This document shows positions 25,752 through 34,110 of a DNA stretch of 37,049 nucleotides, piece after piece (within the stretch, counting starts at the first letter, position 1; each line of letters begins with the position of its first letter). The DNA lies in contig CAMPJJ010000052.1 of assembly GCA_946886855.1 (NCBI GenBank), positions 1-37,049 of the forward strand, read 5' to 3'. Below the pieces are notes generated by a model. That model was not told where the DNA came from, made no database searches, and saw only the letters and a list, made by a program, of their open reading frames with translations. Source of the DNA: an uncultured Roseateles sp. (GTDB taxonomy: Bacteria > Pseudomonadota > Gammaproteobacteria > Burkholderiales > Burkholderiaceae). Both the position numbers and the translations under genes were made by a program.

Positions 25752-26069
25752 ATGAAAAACTTCTGGTCTCTGCTTGCGCTTGCATTTCTGATCACAGTGA
25801 CGATTAGTTGTTCAAAGTCCAATGCCAACTATGACGTTCTTGCCAGCCGAAATATTCAATGCCCGGAGGGCTCGCATTTAGAGTACTTGCCGTGGGGCGA
25901 GTCAGGCCTGGAGGCAGTTTGCCTGCAAAGGCGCGGCCCGTCGGTAATTGCCGAGTATGGTCGAATCAAGATCGAAGGCCAGTACTCGGAAGACAAGCAA
26001 GTAGGTGGCTGGCGTTGGTTTGATGAGTCAGGGAAGGTTGTGCGAACAGAACAGAAGGACACGCGCTGA
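25752..26069 (+). CDS. Small putative lipoprotein with MORN/YwqK-like segment, candidate immunity protein
   Basis: This 105-residue protein starts one base after the rhs stop (TAA-C-ATG) and has no ribosome site of its own, so translation is probably coupled to rhs. The N terminus MKNFWSLLALAFLITVTISC is a lipoprotein-type signal with candidate lipidated Cys20. The lipobox is imperfect (Thr at -3). Cys37 and Cys57 could form a disulfide. The C-terminal GQYSEDKQVGGWRWFDESGK matches the MORN-like repeat found in YwqK-family antitoxin proteins. GC content is low (one 60-base stretch is 40%). Position, export signal and fold hint all fit an immunity lipoprotein guarding the periplasm against the Rhs tip; this is inference. 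Confidence 0.75.
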   Translation: MKNFWSLLALAFLITVTISCSKSNANYDVLASRNIQCPEGSHLEYLPWGESGLEAVCLQRRGPSVIAEYGRIKIEGQYSEDKQVGGWRWFDESGKVVRTEQKDTR

Positions 26070-26198
26070 GTTGGTGCGCGATGCTGCGATTCAAACTTGA
26101 GCCCGCCCAGCGATGCGAAAGGGCGCTCGACTCTGTCGGAGAGAAGCTTCGGAAATTCGCTCGACAAGTTGATCTCTGTATCTCCGAAGGAGGTCCGC

Positions 26199-26432
26199 AT
26201 GCTAAGCAGAAAAGAGACCCGGACCTTCGTCAGTCTCGCCGCCAAGGCGGTCATCGTCTGTGCGGGCGCCAGACTCCTCATTGACATTCTTTCCGACGCT
26301 TTGCCGTCCCATGGCGACTGGATTTCCAAAGGACTGAGCATCCTTGCCGTCGTTGCAGTCGGTTTCCTCGCGTTCCCGAAGTTCGTCGACGCCGTCCATG
26401 CGCGCAAGGCTGCCGACAAGGACCATCGTTAG
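26199..26432 (+). CDS. Small two-helix membrane protein, unknown function
   Basis: This 77-residue protein is preceded by a strong AGGAGG seven bases before the ATG at 26199. It has two hydrophobic segments (about residues 11-31 and 44-62) joined by a polar turn (SDALPSHGDW) and a basic tail ending AADKDHR. I do not recognise a family. It lies 129 bases after the lipoprotein gene and 23 bases before the nucleotidase gene. It may be a second accessory protein of the Rhs cassette or an unrelated orphan. An upstream in-frame extension to 26097 lacks a ribosome site. Confidence 0.65.
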   Translation: MLSRKETRTFVSLAAKAVIVCAGARLLIDILSDALPSHGDWISKGLSILAVVAVGFLAFPKFVDAVHARKAADKDHR

Positions 26433-26455
26433 CGTCGCGCCTATCATCCCCACCC

Positions 26456-27355
26456 ATGCCCGCCTCTCTCGACGGCCGCCTGGTGGTGGCCCTTTCCTCC
26501 CGCGCGTTGTTCGACTTCGAAGAGGAGAACCAGCTCTTCGAGGACAGCGACGACCGCGCCTACATGCGCCTGCAGCAGCAGCGCCTGGATGAGCCCGCCA
26601 AACCCGGCACCGCGTTCTCCCTCGTGCGCAAGCTGCTCGCGTTCAACGCACCCGGCGGGACGCCCCGCGTCGAGGTCGTCGTGCTGTCGCGCAACGACCC
26701 GATCTCCGGCATGCGCGTGTTCCGCTCCGCGCAGCATTACGGCCTGAACATCGAACGCGGCGTCTTCACCCGCGGCCACAGCCCCTGGCGCTACCTCAAG
26801 CCGCTCAAGGCGCAGCTCTTCCTTTCCGCCAACGAGGACGACGTGCGATCAGCGCTCCTCGCGGGCGTCGCCGCGGCCCGTGTTTTCCCGCAGTCGGCGC
26901 GCGCCTCCGCCGCCTATCCGGATGAGCTGCGCATCGCCTTCGACGGCGACGCCGTGCTCTTCTCCGACGAGGCCGAACAGGTCTATCAGCGCGACGGACT
27001 CGACGCCTTCCAGGAGCACGAGATCGCCCGCAAGCTGACCCCGCTGCCCGCCGGGCCGTTCAAGCAGGTCCTCCACGAACTGCAGCGCCTGCAGGAGGCG
27101 CCCGCCGTGCCGATGCGCCTGCGCACCGCCCTCGTCACCGCCCGCAGCGCCCCCGCCCACGAACGCGCCATCCGCACGCTGATGGGCTGGGACGTCGAGG
27201 TCGACGAGGCCATGTTCCTCGGCGGCCTGCCCAAGGGCGAATTCCTCCGGGAATTCGAGCCCGACTTCTTCTTCGACGACCAGCACGGCCACGTCCAGAA
27301 CGCCGTCCCGCATGTGCCCGCCGGGCACGTGGCCATGGGGGTGACGAACCGCTGA
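26456..27355 (+). CDS. Cytosolic 5'-nucleotidase, PF06189-type
   Basis: This 299-residue protein resembles the 5'-nucleotidase family related to eukaryotic cytosolic cN-I (HAD-like). Visible conserved parts are LVVALSSRALFDFEEEN at the N terminus, VEVVVLSRNDPISGMRVF, the acidic motif RIAFDGDAVLFSDEAE (about 159-173), LRTALVTARSAPAHERAIRTL and the terminal FFDDQHGHVQNA...VPAGHVAMGV. The family dephosphorylates nucleoside monophosphates. No signal peptide is seen. Codon use returns to the high-GC pattern of the core genome, marking the right edge of the rhs island. The ATG at 26456 begins just before the first conserved strand; no strong ribosome site is visible. Confidence 0.88.
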   Translation: MPASLDGRLVVALSSRALFDFEEENQLFEDSDDRAYMRLQQQRLDEPAKPGTAFSLVRKLLAFNAPGGTPRVEVVVLSRNDPISGMRVFRSAQHYGLNIERGVFTRGHSPWRYLKPLKAQLFLSANEDDVRSALLAGVAAARVFPQSARASAAYPDELRIAFDGDAVLFSDEAEQVYQRDGLDAFQEHEIARKLTPLPAGPFKQVLHELQRLQEAPAVPMRLRTALVTARSAPAHERAIRTLMGWDVEVDEAMFLGGLPKGEFLREFEPDFFFDDQHGHVQNAVPHVPAGHVAMGVTNR

Positions 27356-27462
27356 CGCCGTTCGCGGCGCCAGAATCCGCGCCGCATGACTTCCGGCAGC
27401 CGTCAGGCCGGCCCCTTCACTTTCCGTCGCTCCGCCCCGGACTCCCACAAGGAAGACCCACG

Positions 27463-30400
27463 ATGCGCATCACGCTCCGTCGCCTGGCCATCGCCACGGC
27501 CTGCTCGATGGCCACCCTCGCCATCGCCGCCGAATCCACTGCCACTGCGGCCGCCGCCGCCGGAACCGCGGACGCCGTCGCCCGCGGCGCCCCCGCCCGG
27601 CCGGCCGTCTCGGACCCGTCGCTCGGCTTCTACCGCCAGCCCGCGCTGCGCGGCGACCGGCTGGTCTTCGTCGCGGAAGGCGACCTGTGGCAGGCCAACA
27701 TCGGCGGCGGTACGGCGCAGCGCGTCACGACGCACGGCGGCGCGGAAACCTTCCCCGCCGTCTCGCCCGACGGCCGCTGGATCGCCTTCGTCGGCCAGCA
27801 GGAAACGACGGGCGACGTCTTCGTGATGCCCGCGGCCGGCGGCGTCGCCCGTCGCCTGACCTGGGACACCGGTGCCGTGCGCGTCTGGGGCATCACCGCC
27901 GACAACGAAGTGCTTTACTCCGGCGCGACCGAGCGCGGCGAGCCCGGGACCCAACTGCATCTGGTCTCCCTCATCACCGGCGCGCACCGCGCGCTGCCGG
28001 TCGGCCAGGCGAGCGACGGCGCGCTCAGCGCCGATGGCAAGACCCTGTACTTCACCCGCAACGGCCTGCGCGGCGACAACGCCCGCCAGTACCGCGGCGG
28101 CGCCCTCGCCCGCCTGTGGGTGATGGACCTCTCCGGCACCGCCGAAGCCAGGCCACTGGTGCCCGAGGGCGCCAACGACCGCCGCCCGATGCCCTACCAG
28201 GACGCGTCCGGCAACGCCCGCATCGCCTTCCTGTCCGACCGCGACGGCACCTACAACCTGTGGTCCGTGAAGGCGGACGGCTCCGACCCGCGCCAGCACA
28301 CGCGGCACAAGGGCTGGGACGTCCGCCATGCCAGCCTGGACGGTGCGTCGGTGGTCTACGCGCTCGGCGCCGACCTCTACCGCATCGACCTCAACGGCAG
28401 CGCCGCCGGGCAGAAGATCGACCTCCGCCTGGCCGGCGACTTCGACCAGCAGCGCAAGCGCTGGATCGCGCGCCCGCAGGATTTCCTCACCGGCGTCTCG
28501 CTCTCGCCCAACGGCGAGCAGGTCGTGCTGACCGCCCGCGGCCGCCTGGCCACGCAAGGCGTCGGTCCGCTGCGTCGCGCCGAGCTGCCGGTCCCTGCCT
28601 CCGCCGACGACGCGGGCCGCTGCCGCGACAGCGCCTTCAGCGGCGACAGCCGCGACGTCTTCGCGTTCTGCGACTTCAGCGGCGAATTCGAGATCTGGCG
28701 TTTCGCCGCGAACGGCACCGGCCAGCCCAGGCAGATCACCGAGGGCGCGACCGTCCTGCGCCGCAGCCTGTCGCCGTCGCCCGACGGCCGCTGGATCGCG
28801 CACACCGACAAGGAAGGCCGCCTCTTCCTCACCGACCTCAAGAATCCCGCCCGCGCGGTCGCGACCCGCGAGGTCGATCACGACAAGCTCGGCGACGGCG
28901 CCTCGGCGCTGAACTGGTCCGCCGACGGCAAGTCCCTCGCCTTCGTCCGCACCACCGCGAATCCGTACCGCGAGCAGCTGATGCTGCTGACCCTTGCCGA
29001 CGGCAAGGTCCACCAGCTCGGCAGCGACCGCTACGCCGCCACCGCGCCGGCCTTCAGCCCCGACGGCCAATGGCTGTACTTCCTGTCGCGCCGCACCTTC
29101 AACGTGACCGGCAACCCCGGCCCCTGGGGCGACCGCAACATGGGCCCCTTCTTCGACAAGGGCTGGAAGATCTACGCGATCGCGCTGCAGCCGAACCTGC
29201 GCTTCCCGTTCGCCGCGCCGGATGAACTCCAAGGCATGAAGGCCAAGGAGGAAGCCGAGATCCGCGAGCAGGAAAAGGACAAGCCCGACAACAAGGAATC
29301 CAAGCAGAAGGTCGAGGACGCCAAGGCCGACGCGGCCAAGGAAGCCAAACCCGCCCCGCCGGCCGCGAAGAGCGGCAAGCCCGAGATCCAGATCGCCGGT
29401 CTCGCGCTGCGCCTGTATGAAGTGCCGGCCGCCGCGGGCAACTACAGCGGCCTGTCGGTCGACTCCAAGCGCCTGTACGTACAGGAAGGCAACACCCTGC
29501 GCCAGCTGCCGATCGGGCCGCAGGAGTCCAAGCTCGAGACCTTCGCCGATGGCGTCGCCGCCTGGGACCTGAGCGCCGACGGCAAGAAGCTGCTGATCCG
29601 CCGCTCGGCCGCTCCGGGCACCGCGCCCGAGATCCTGATCGTCGACGCCGGTCCGAAGATTCCCGGCGACATCGACAAGTCGCGCGTGCGCTGGTCCGAC
29701 TGGCAGATCGCGGTCGACCCGAAGGCCGAATGGCGCCAGATGTTCAACGATGCCTGGCGCATGCAGCGCGACTTCTTCTACGACAAGGACATGCACGGCG
29801 TGGACTGGGCCGCGATGCGCGCCAAGTACTTCCCGCTGACCGAGCGCGTCACCGAGCGCGGGGAACTCGCCGAGCTGATGGCGCAGATGGTCGGCGAGCT
29901 CAGCCTGCTGCACAGCCAGGTCGCGCCGGGCGAGCTGCGCAAGGGCGTCGAGGAACCCGGCTATGCCGGCCTCGGCGCACAGCTCGAACGAGACCCCAAG
30001 GGCAACGGCTGGAAGATCGCCCACATCTTCGCCGGCGATCCGGAACTGCCGTCCGAAGCCGGCCCGCTCGCCGCGCCAGGCCTGAACATCGCCGAAGGCA
30101 CGGTGATCACGCAGATCAACGGCCGCAAGGCCGCGTCGGTGCCCGATCCCAGCGAACTGATGCGCGGCCAGGCCGGCAAGCAGGTGCTGCTGCAGATCCG
30201 CGAGCCCTCCGGCAAGGAACGCCCGGTCGTCGTGACCCCGGTCGACCTGCGTCGTGAAAGCCAGCTGCGCGTCAACGACTGGCGCTTCAGCCGCGCCAGG
30301 CTCGTCGACAAGGCCGCCGACGGCAAGATCGGCTACCTGCACCTGCGCGCGATGACCCGCGACGACATCGGCGATTTCGTCCGTGAGTTCTACGCGCAGA

Positions 30401-30939
30401 GCGAGCGCGAAGGCCTCATCATCGACGTCCGCCACAACAACGGCGGCAACATCGACAGCTGGATCCTGCAGACGCTGCTGCGTCGCGCCTGGGCGTTCTG
30501 GCAGCCGCGCTCGCCGTACGGCAGCAAGCCGTATCCGAACATGCAGCAGGTGTTCCGCGGCAAGGTCGTCGTGATCGCCAACGAGGAGACCTACTCCGAC
30601 GGCGAAACCTTCTCCGAAGGCTTCAAGCGCCTGGGCCTGGGGCCGGTCATCGGGAAGACGACCTCGGGCGCCGGCGTGTGGCTGTCCGACCAGAACCGCC
30701 TGATGGACAACGGCCTGATGCGCTCCGCGGAGAACGGACAGATCACCGTCGACGGCCAGTTCCTCGTCGAGGGCAAGGGCGTGACGCCGGACATCGAGGT
30801 CGACAACCCGCCACGGGCGACCGCCAACGGGCAGGATGCGCAGCTCGATGCGGCCGTGACGTGGCTGAAGGACGCGATCGCGAAGGATCCGATCAAGACG
30901 CCGAAGCCGGGGCCGTATCTGCGGCCGATCAAGCAGTAA
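27463..30939 (+). CDS. Tricorn-like S41 family protease, periplasmic
   Basis: This 1158-residue protein is a Sec-exported tricorn-type serine protease. After a signal and Ala-rich segment (about 1-45) come WD40/TolB-like propeller repeats (for example FPAVSPDGRWIAFVG and AFSPDGQWLYFLS). A Lys/Glu/Ala-rich stretch at about 592-641 follows, then the DMHGVDWAAMRAKY helix region, a PDZ domain (about 829-930) and the catalytic core. Likely active residues are His817 (LLHSQ), nucleophile Ser1045 (NEETYSDGET) and Glu1103 (VEGKGVTPDIEVDN). Archaeal tricorn has Ser-His at the first site; here it is Leu-His, so one member of the known tetrad is absent. AAGGA lies eight bases before the ATG. It is expected to degrade peptides in the periplasm. 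Confidence 0.92.
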   Translation: MRITLRRLAIATACSMATLAIAAESTATAAAAAGTADAVARGAPARPAVSDPSLGFYRQPALRGDRLVFVAEGDLWQANIGGGTAQRVTTHGGAETFPAVSPDGRWIAFVGQQETTGDVFVMPAAGGVARRLTWDTGAVRVWGITADNEVLYSGATERGEPGTQLHLVSLITGAHRALPVGQASDGALSADGKTLYFTRNGLRGDNARQYRGGALARLWVMDLSGTAEARPLVPEGANDRRPMPYQDASGNARIAFLSDRDGTYNLWSVKADGSDPRQHTRHKGWDVRHASLDGASVVYALGADLYRIDLNGSAAGQKIDLRLAGDFDQQRKRWIARPQDFLTGVSLSPNGEQVVLTARGRLATQGVGPLRRAELPVPASADDAGRCRDSAFSGDSRDVFAFCDFSGEFEIWRFAANGTGQPRQITEGATVLRRSLSPSPDGRWIAHTDKEGRLFLTDLKNPARAVATREVDHDKLGDGASALNWSADGKSLAFVRTTANPYREQLMLLTLADGKVHQLGSDRYAATAPAFSPDGQWLYFLSRRTFNVTGNPGPWGDRNMGPFFDKGWKIYAIALQPNLRFPFAAPDELQGMKAKEEAEIREQEKDKPDNKESKQKVEDAKADAAKEAKPAPPAAKSGKPEIQIAGLALRLYEVPAAAGNYSGLSVDSKRLYVQEGNTLRQLPIGPQESKLETFADGVAAWDLSADGKKLLIRRSAAPGTAPEILIVDAGPKIPGDIDKSRVRWSDWQIAVDPKAEWRQMFNDAWRMQRDFFYDKDMHGVDWAAMRAKYFPLTERVTERGELAELMAQMVGELSLLHSQVAPGELRKGVEEPGYAGLGAQLERDPKGNGWKIAHIFAGDPELPSEAGPLAAPGLNIAEGTVITQINGRKAASVPDPSELMRGQAGKQVLLQIREPSGKERPVVVTPVDLRRESQLRVNDWRFSRARLVDKAADGKIGYLHLRAMTRDDIGDFVREFYAQSEREGLIIDVRHNNGGNIDSWILQTLLRRAWAFWQPRSPYGSKPYPNMQQVFRGKVVVIANEETYSDGETFSEGFKRLGLGPVIGKTTSGAGVWLSDQNRLMDNGLMRSAENGQITVDGQFLVEGKGVTPDIEVDNPPRATANGQDAQLDAAVTWLKDAIAKDPIKTPKPGPYLRPIKQ

Positions 30940-30967
30940 TCCGCGAGAGGGCGAGCGCGGCCCTGCA

Positions 30968-31006
30968 CAGGGTAGGAGGCCTCGCGTCCGCGAACCTCCC
31001 ACCCTG
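30968..31006. repeat. Near-perfect 12-bp inverted repeat after the tricorn gene
   Basis: CAGGGTAGGAGG (30968-30979) pairs with CCTCCCACCCTG (30995-31006) with one mismatch, across a 15-base loop. It lies about 30 bases past the protease stop and has no T run. It may protect the mRNA 3' end or act with the terminator that follows. Confidence 0.5.
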
Positions 31007-31040
31007 TTCCGGTCCCGGTGGCACTCGCTGTCCACCAATG

Positions 31041-31067
31041 AAAACGGGAGGCCTTGGCCTCCCGTTT
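31041..31067. terminator. Bidirectional terminator between tricorn gene and tyrS
   Basis: A perfect 12-bp inverted repeat AAACGGGAGGCC / GGCCTCCCGTTT flanks two bases. Leftward it ends in TTTT, terminating tyrS; rightward it ends in TTT, serving the protease gene. Confidence 0.85.
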
Positions 31068-31098
31068 GTCGTTGCTGCCGTGCGTATGGGTCGCGCGT

Positions 31099-32346
31099 TC
31101 AGCTCAGCGTCACGCGTGCGAATTGGCGCTTGCCGACCTGCAGCACCATCGTGCCGGCCTCGACCTTCAGAGCCTTGTCGCTGATCGTCACACCGTCGAT
31201 CTTGACGCCGCCCTGCTCGATCTTGCGGTTGCCTTCACCATTCGACGGCACCAGGTTGGCTGCCTTCAGCAAGGCCGCGATGCCCATCGGGGCGCCGCTC
31301 AGCGAGACCTCGGGGATGTCGTCCGGGATGCCGCCGCGGGCGCGGTTGTTGAAGTCGGCCTCGGCGTCTTCCGCCGCCTGCGCGCTGTGGAAACGCGCGG
31401 TGATCTCCTTGGCGAGCATCACCTTCGCTTCCTTCGGATTGCGTCCGCCCTCGATCTCGCGCTTCAGCGCGGCAATCTCGTCGATCGACTTGAAGCTCAG
31501 CAGGTCGAACCACTTCCACATCTGCACGTCGCTGATCGACAGGATCTTGGCGAACATGCCGTTGGCCGGCTCCGTGATGCCCACGTAGTTGTTCTTGGAC
31601 TTGGACATCTTCTCGACGCCGTCCAGGCCCTCCAGCAACGGCATCGTCAGGATGCACTGCGGCTCCTGCCCGTATTCGGCCTGGAGGTGGCGCCCCATCA
31701 GCAGGTTGAACTTCTGGTCCGTGCCGCCCAGCTCCAGGTCGGACTTCAGGGCCACCGAGTCGTAGCCTTGCATCAGCGGGTAGAGGAACTCGTGCACCGA
31801 GATCGGCGTGCCGGCGGCGTAGCGCTTGGTGAAGTCGTCGCGCTCCATCATGCGGGCGACGGTGTACTTCGCCGCCAGCTGGATCAGGCCGCGCGCGCCC
31901 AGCGGGTCGCTCCATTCGCTGTTGTAGCGGATCTCGGTGCGCGCCGGATCCAGCACCAGGCTGGCCTGCTTGTAGTAGGTCTCGGCGTTGTGCTTGATCT
32001 GCTCGGGCGTCAGCGGCGGACGGGTCGCGTTGCGGCCGGACGGGTCGCCGATCATCGAGGTGAAGTCGCCGATCAGGAAGATCACCTGGTGGCCCAGGTC
32101 CTGCAGCTGGCGCATCTTGTTCAGCACCACCGTGTGGCCGATGTGGATGTCGGGCGCGGTCGGATCCAGGCCCAGCTTGATCCGCAGCGGCTGGCCGGTG
32201 GCCTCGGAACGCGCCAGCTTCTTCAGCCATTCATCCTGCGGCAGCAATTCCTCGCAGCCGCGCATCGATTGCTGCATGGCATGATGGACCCGGTCCGTGA
32301 TCGGAAATTCGGGCGTCGACGCGGCTGGGGTTCGGATGTCAGACAT
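31099..32346 (-). CDS. tyrS: Tyrosyl-tRNA synthetase
   Basis: TyrS charges tRNA-Tyr in the cytosol. The 415-residue class I enzyme has the HIGH motif (HIGH at 68-71 in [13 protein letters not shown]), the KMSKS loop (246-250 in [12 protein letters not shown]), the tyrosine-pocket segment [14 protein letters not shown] and a C-terminal S4-like RNA-binding domain ([20 protein letters not shown]...[12 protein letters not shown]). It belongs to the longer bacterial form with the HIGHT-type motif (TyrZ-like). The ATG at 32346 is preceded by a short inverted repeat (AGCCCG / CGGGCT at 32356-32369) in the leader. It is divergent from the endopeptidase gene with about 120 bases before that gene's leader ORF. 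Confidence 0.97.
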   Translation of the reverse strand: MSDIRTPAASTPEFPITDRVHHAMQQSMRGCEELLPQDEWLKKLARSEATGQPLRIKLGLDPTAPDIHIGHTVVLNKMRQLQDLGHQVIFLIGDFTSMIGDPSGRNATRPPLTPEQIKHNAETYYKQASLVLDPARTEIRYNSEWSDPLGARGLIQLAAKYTVARMMERDDFTKRYAAGTPISVHEFLYPLMQGYDSVALKSDLELGGTDQKFNLLMGRHLQAEYGQEPQCILTMPLLEGLDGVEKMSKSKNNYVGITEPANGMFAKILSISDVQMWKWFDLLSFKSIDEIAALKREIEGGRNPKEAKVMLAKEITARFHSAQAAEDAEADFNNRARGGIPDDIPEVSLSGAPMGIAALLKAANLVPSNGEGNRKIEQGGVKIDGVTISDKALKVEAGTMVLQVGKRQFARVTLS

Positions 32347-32469
32347 GGCACTTCGGAGCCCGCACGGGCTTACGTAAAGTCTTGATTTATCGGGTTTTCT
32401 AGCATTTGTAACCCGGGCCCGCCGCTATACTTTCGGCTGATTTTGCGGGGCGCCAGGAGGGCAATTCAC
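32347..32469. promoter_or_regulatory. Divergent tyrS / M23 peptidase control region
   Basis: This region is AT-richer than its flanks. Rightward, TATACT at 32426-32431 is a good -10; the nearest -35-like hexamer TTGTAA (32406-32411) is only 14 bases away, so the -35 is uncertain. AGGAGG at 32455-32460 precedes the small ORF start. The tyrS promoter should lie on the opposite strand here. Confidence 0.5.
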
Positions 32470-32664
32470 ATGCCTGACCTGTCGCTGCAACGCAAGACGG
32501 CGATTCTAGTGGACGCTCCTCGCAGCATCTGGACGCCCTTCAGGGCGTCCTTCGTTTTGCGGGATCCTCGAATCTCCGGCACGGGCCGGTCGAGCCACGC
32601 GCTTCTGCAGGCGTGGCGACGGGCGGCATTTCTCGGGCTCCAGAAAAAGGTCTTCGGCGCGTGA
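32470..32664 (+). CDS. Possible 64-aa leader ORF coupled to the M23 peptidase gene
   Basis: A strong AGGAGG nine bases upstream of an ATG opens a 64-codon frame (MPDLSLQRKTAILVDAPRS...) that ends in TGATG, overlapping the peptidase start by one base. The peptidase has only a weak ribosome site, so coupled translation is plausible. A terminator-like hairpin lies inside the frame at codons 21-30. I do not recognise the peptide. It may act as a regulatory leader rather than a functional protein, or the RNA alone may matter. Confidence 0.45.
   Translation: MPDLSLQRKTAILVDAPRSIWTPFRASFVLRDPRISGTGRSSHALLQAWRRAAFLGLQKKVFGA
32531..32558 (+). terminator. Terminator-like hairpin within the peptidase leader
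   Basis: GGACGCCC (32531-32538) pairs with GGGCGTCC (32543-32550) over a TTCA loop and is followed by TTCGTTTT. It is 106 bases before the peptidase start, so it could attenuate transcription of the operon or end a short RNA. Confidence 0.65.
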
Positions 32665-34049
32665 TGAATTGGAATGACGAATGGCAGCGCGTGCAGCGCA
32701 CCCTCGCTCGCGCCGAGTCCTTCGCGGCCAAACACCCCCGCGCCCTGACCGGCACCGTGGTCGGTGTCCTGAGCTGCTTCGCCGTGACCGCCTTCGGCGT
32801 CGCGCCGATGGCCCCTGACGCGGCGGACCTCCCGCAACGCGTCGTCTCCGAATCCATCCCGCTGCAGTCGCTGGACGAGCAACTGGCCGATCTGGCCGCG
32901 TTCGATCCGGGTCTCTCGCGCAGCGACGTCACCCGCGCCGCCGACACCGCCGACGCGCTGCTCAAGCGCATGGGCGCGTTCGACACGGCCGCCGCCGCGT
33001 TCCTGCGTTCCGACGACACCGCCAAGAAGCTGCTGACCGGCCGCGTCGGCAAGCGCGTGCAGGTCGTCGCGACCGCCAGCGGCGAGGTGCAATCCCTCGT
33101 CGCCCGCTACGCCGCCGAGGCGAGCGAGCAGCAGGACACCCATTTCACCCGCCTGAGCATCACCCGCCAGGGCGACAAGTTCGTCTCGAAGCTCGAGACC
33201 GTGCCCTTCGAGACCCAGACCCGTCTGGGCAGCGGCACGATCCAGTCCTCGCTGTTCGCCGCGACCGACGAGGCCAACGTGCCCGACGCGATCGCCACGC
33301 AGCTGGCAGACATGTTCTCGGGCGACATCGACTTCCACCGTGAACTGCGCAAGGGCGACCGCTTCTCGCTGGTCTACGAAACCCTCACCGCCGACGGCGA
33401 ACCCATCACCTGGGGCAACCGCTCGGGCCGCCTGCTGGCCGCCGAGTTCGTGAACAACGGCAAGAGCTACCAGTCGGTCTTCTTCCGCGACCCGACCAGC
33501 GGCAAGAGCAATTACTACGGCTTCGATGGCGAGAGCAAGCGCCGCTCGTTCCTGGCGAGCCCGATGGAGTTTTCGCGCGTCACGTCCGGTTTTGCGATGC
33601 GCTTCCATCCGATCCTGCAGACCTGGCGCCAGCATCAGGGCATCGACTACGGCGCGCCCACCGGCACGGCGGTGCGCAGCGTCGGCGATGGCAACGTCGA
33701 ATTCGCCGGGTGGCAGAACGGCTTCGGCAACGTCATCCAACTCAAGCACAGCGGCAACCGCATGACGGTCTACGCGCACCTGAGCCGGATCGACGTCAAG
33801 AAGGGTCAGAAGATCGAACAGGGTCAGAAGATCGGCGCCGTCGGCTCGACCGGCTGGGCCACCGGGCCCCACCTGCATTTCGAATTCCGCGTCAACGGCA
33901 AGCAGCAGGATCCGCGCGTGATCGCACGGGCGTCCGAGGCCGTCACCCTGCCCGCGACCGCGAAAGCCGTTTTCAAGGAGCAGGTCGCCAGCGCGAAGAT
34001 CGCGCTCGAGGCTGCCTCCTCGATCCACGACGGCGTCGTCGGCGAATAA
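32664..34049 (+). CDS. M23 family peptidoglycan endopeptidase (MepM-like)
   Basis: This 461-residue LytM/M23 metallo-endopeptidase is expected to cut peptidoglycan cross-links in the periplasm. It has a transmembrane anchor or uncleaved signal (about 28-46, TGTVVGVLSCFAVTAFGV), an OapA/SLH-like N-terminal periplasmic region (GDIDFHRELRKGDRFSLVYE is typical of MepM), and a C-terminal M23 domain. The zinc ligands are complete: His324 and Asp328 in HQGIDYG, and His403/His405 in GPHLHFEFR. The start at 32664 is fixed by overlap with the leader ORF and the cytoplasmic MNWNDEWQRV; a 17-residue upstream extension is unlikely. It is followed by anmK, giving a cell-wall turnover pair. Confidence 0.93.
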   Translation: MNWNDEWQRVQRTLARAESFAAKHPRALTGTVVGVLSCFAVTAFGVAPMAPDAADLPQRVVSESIPLQSLDEQLADLAAFDPGLSRSDVTRAADTADALLKRMGAFDTAAAAFLRSDDTAKKLLTGRVGKRVQVVATASGEVQSLVARYAAEASEQQDTHFTRLSITRQGDKFVSKLETVPFETQTRLGSGTIQSSLFAATDEANVPDAIATQLADMFSGDIDFHRELRKGDRFSLVYETLTADGEPITWGNRSGRLLAAEFVNNGKSYQSVFFRDPTSGKSNYYGFDGESKRRSFLASPMEFSRVTSGFAMRFHPILQTWRQHQGIDYGAPTGTAVRSVGDGNVEFAGWQNGFGNVIQLKHSGNRMTVYAHLSRIDVKKGQKIEQGQKIGAVGSTGWATGPHLHFEFRVNGKQQDPRVIARASEAVTLPATAKAVFKEQVASAKIALEAASSIHDGVVGE

Positions 34050-34110
34050 GCCCGCCGGCGCTTTCTTCCAGCGCCTCGCTGCGTCGCCGCCCCCACCTGC
34101 CCGTCCGGCC

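Noticed and set aside
27403..31038. A 1211-codon open frame antisense to the tricorn-like gene
   Set aside because: It mirrors a clear S41 protease and has the low-complexity composition of a GC shadow frame, with no ribosome site or motifs.
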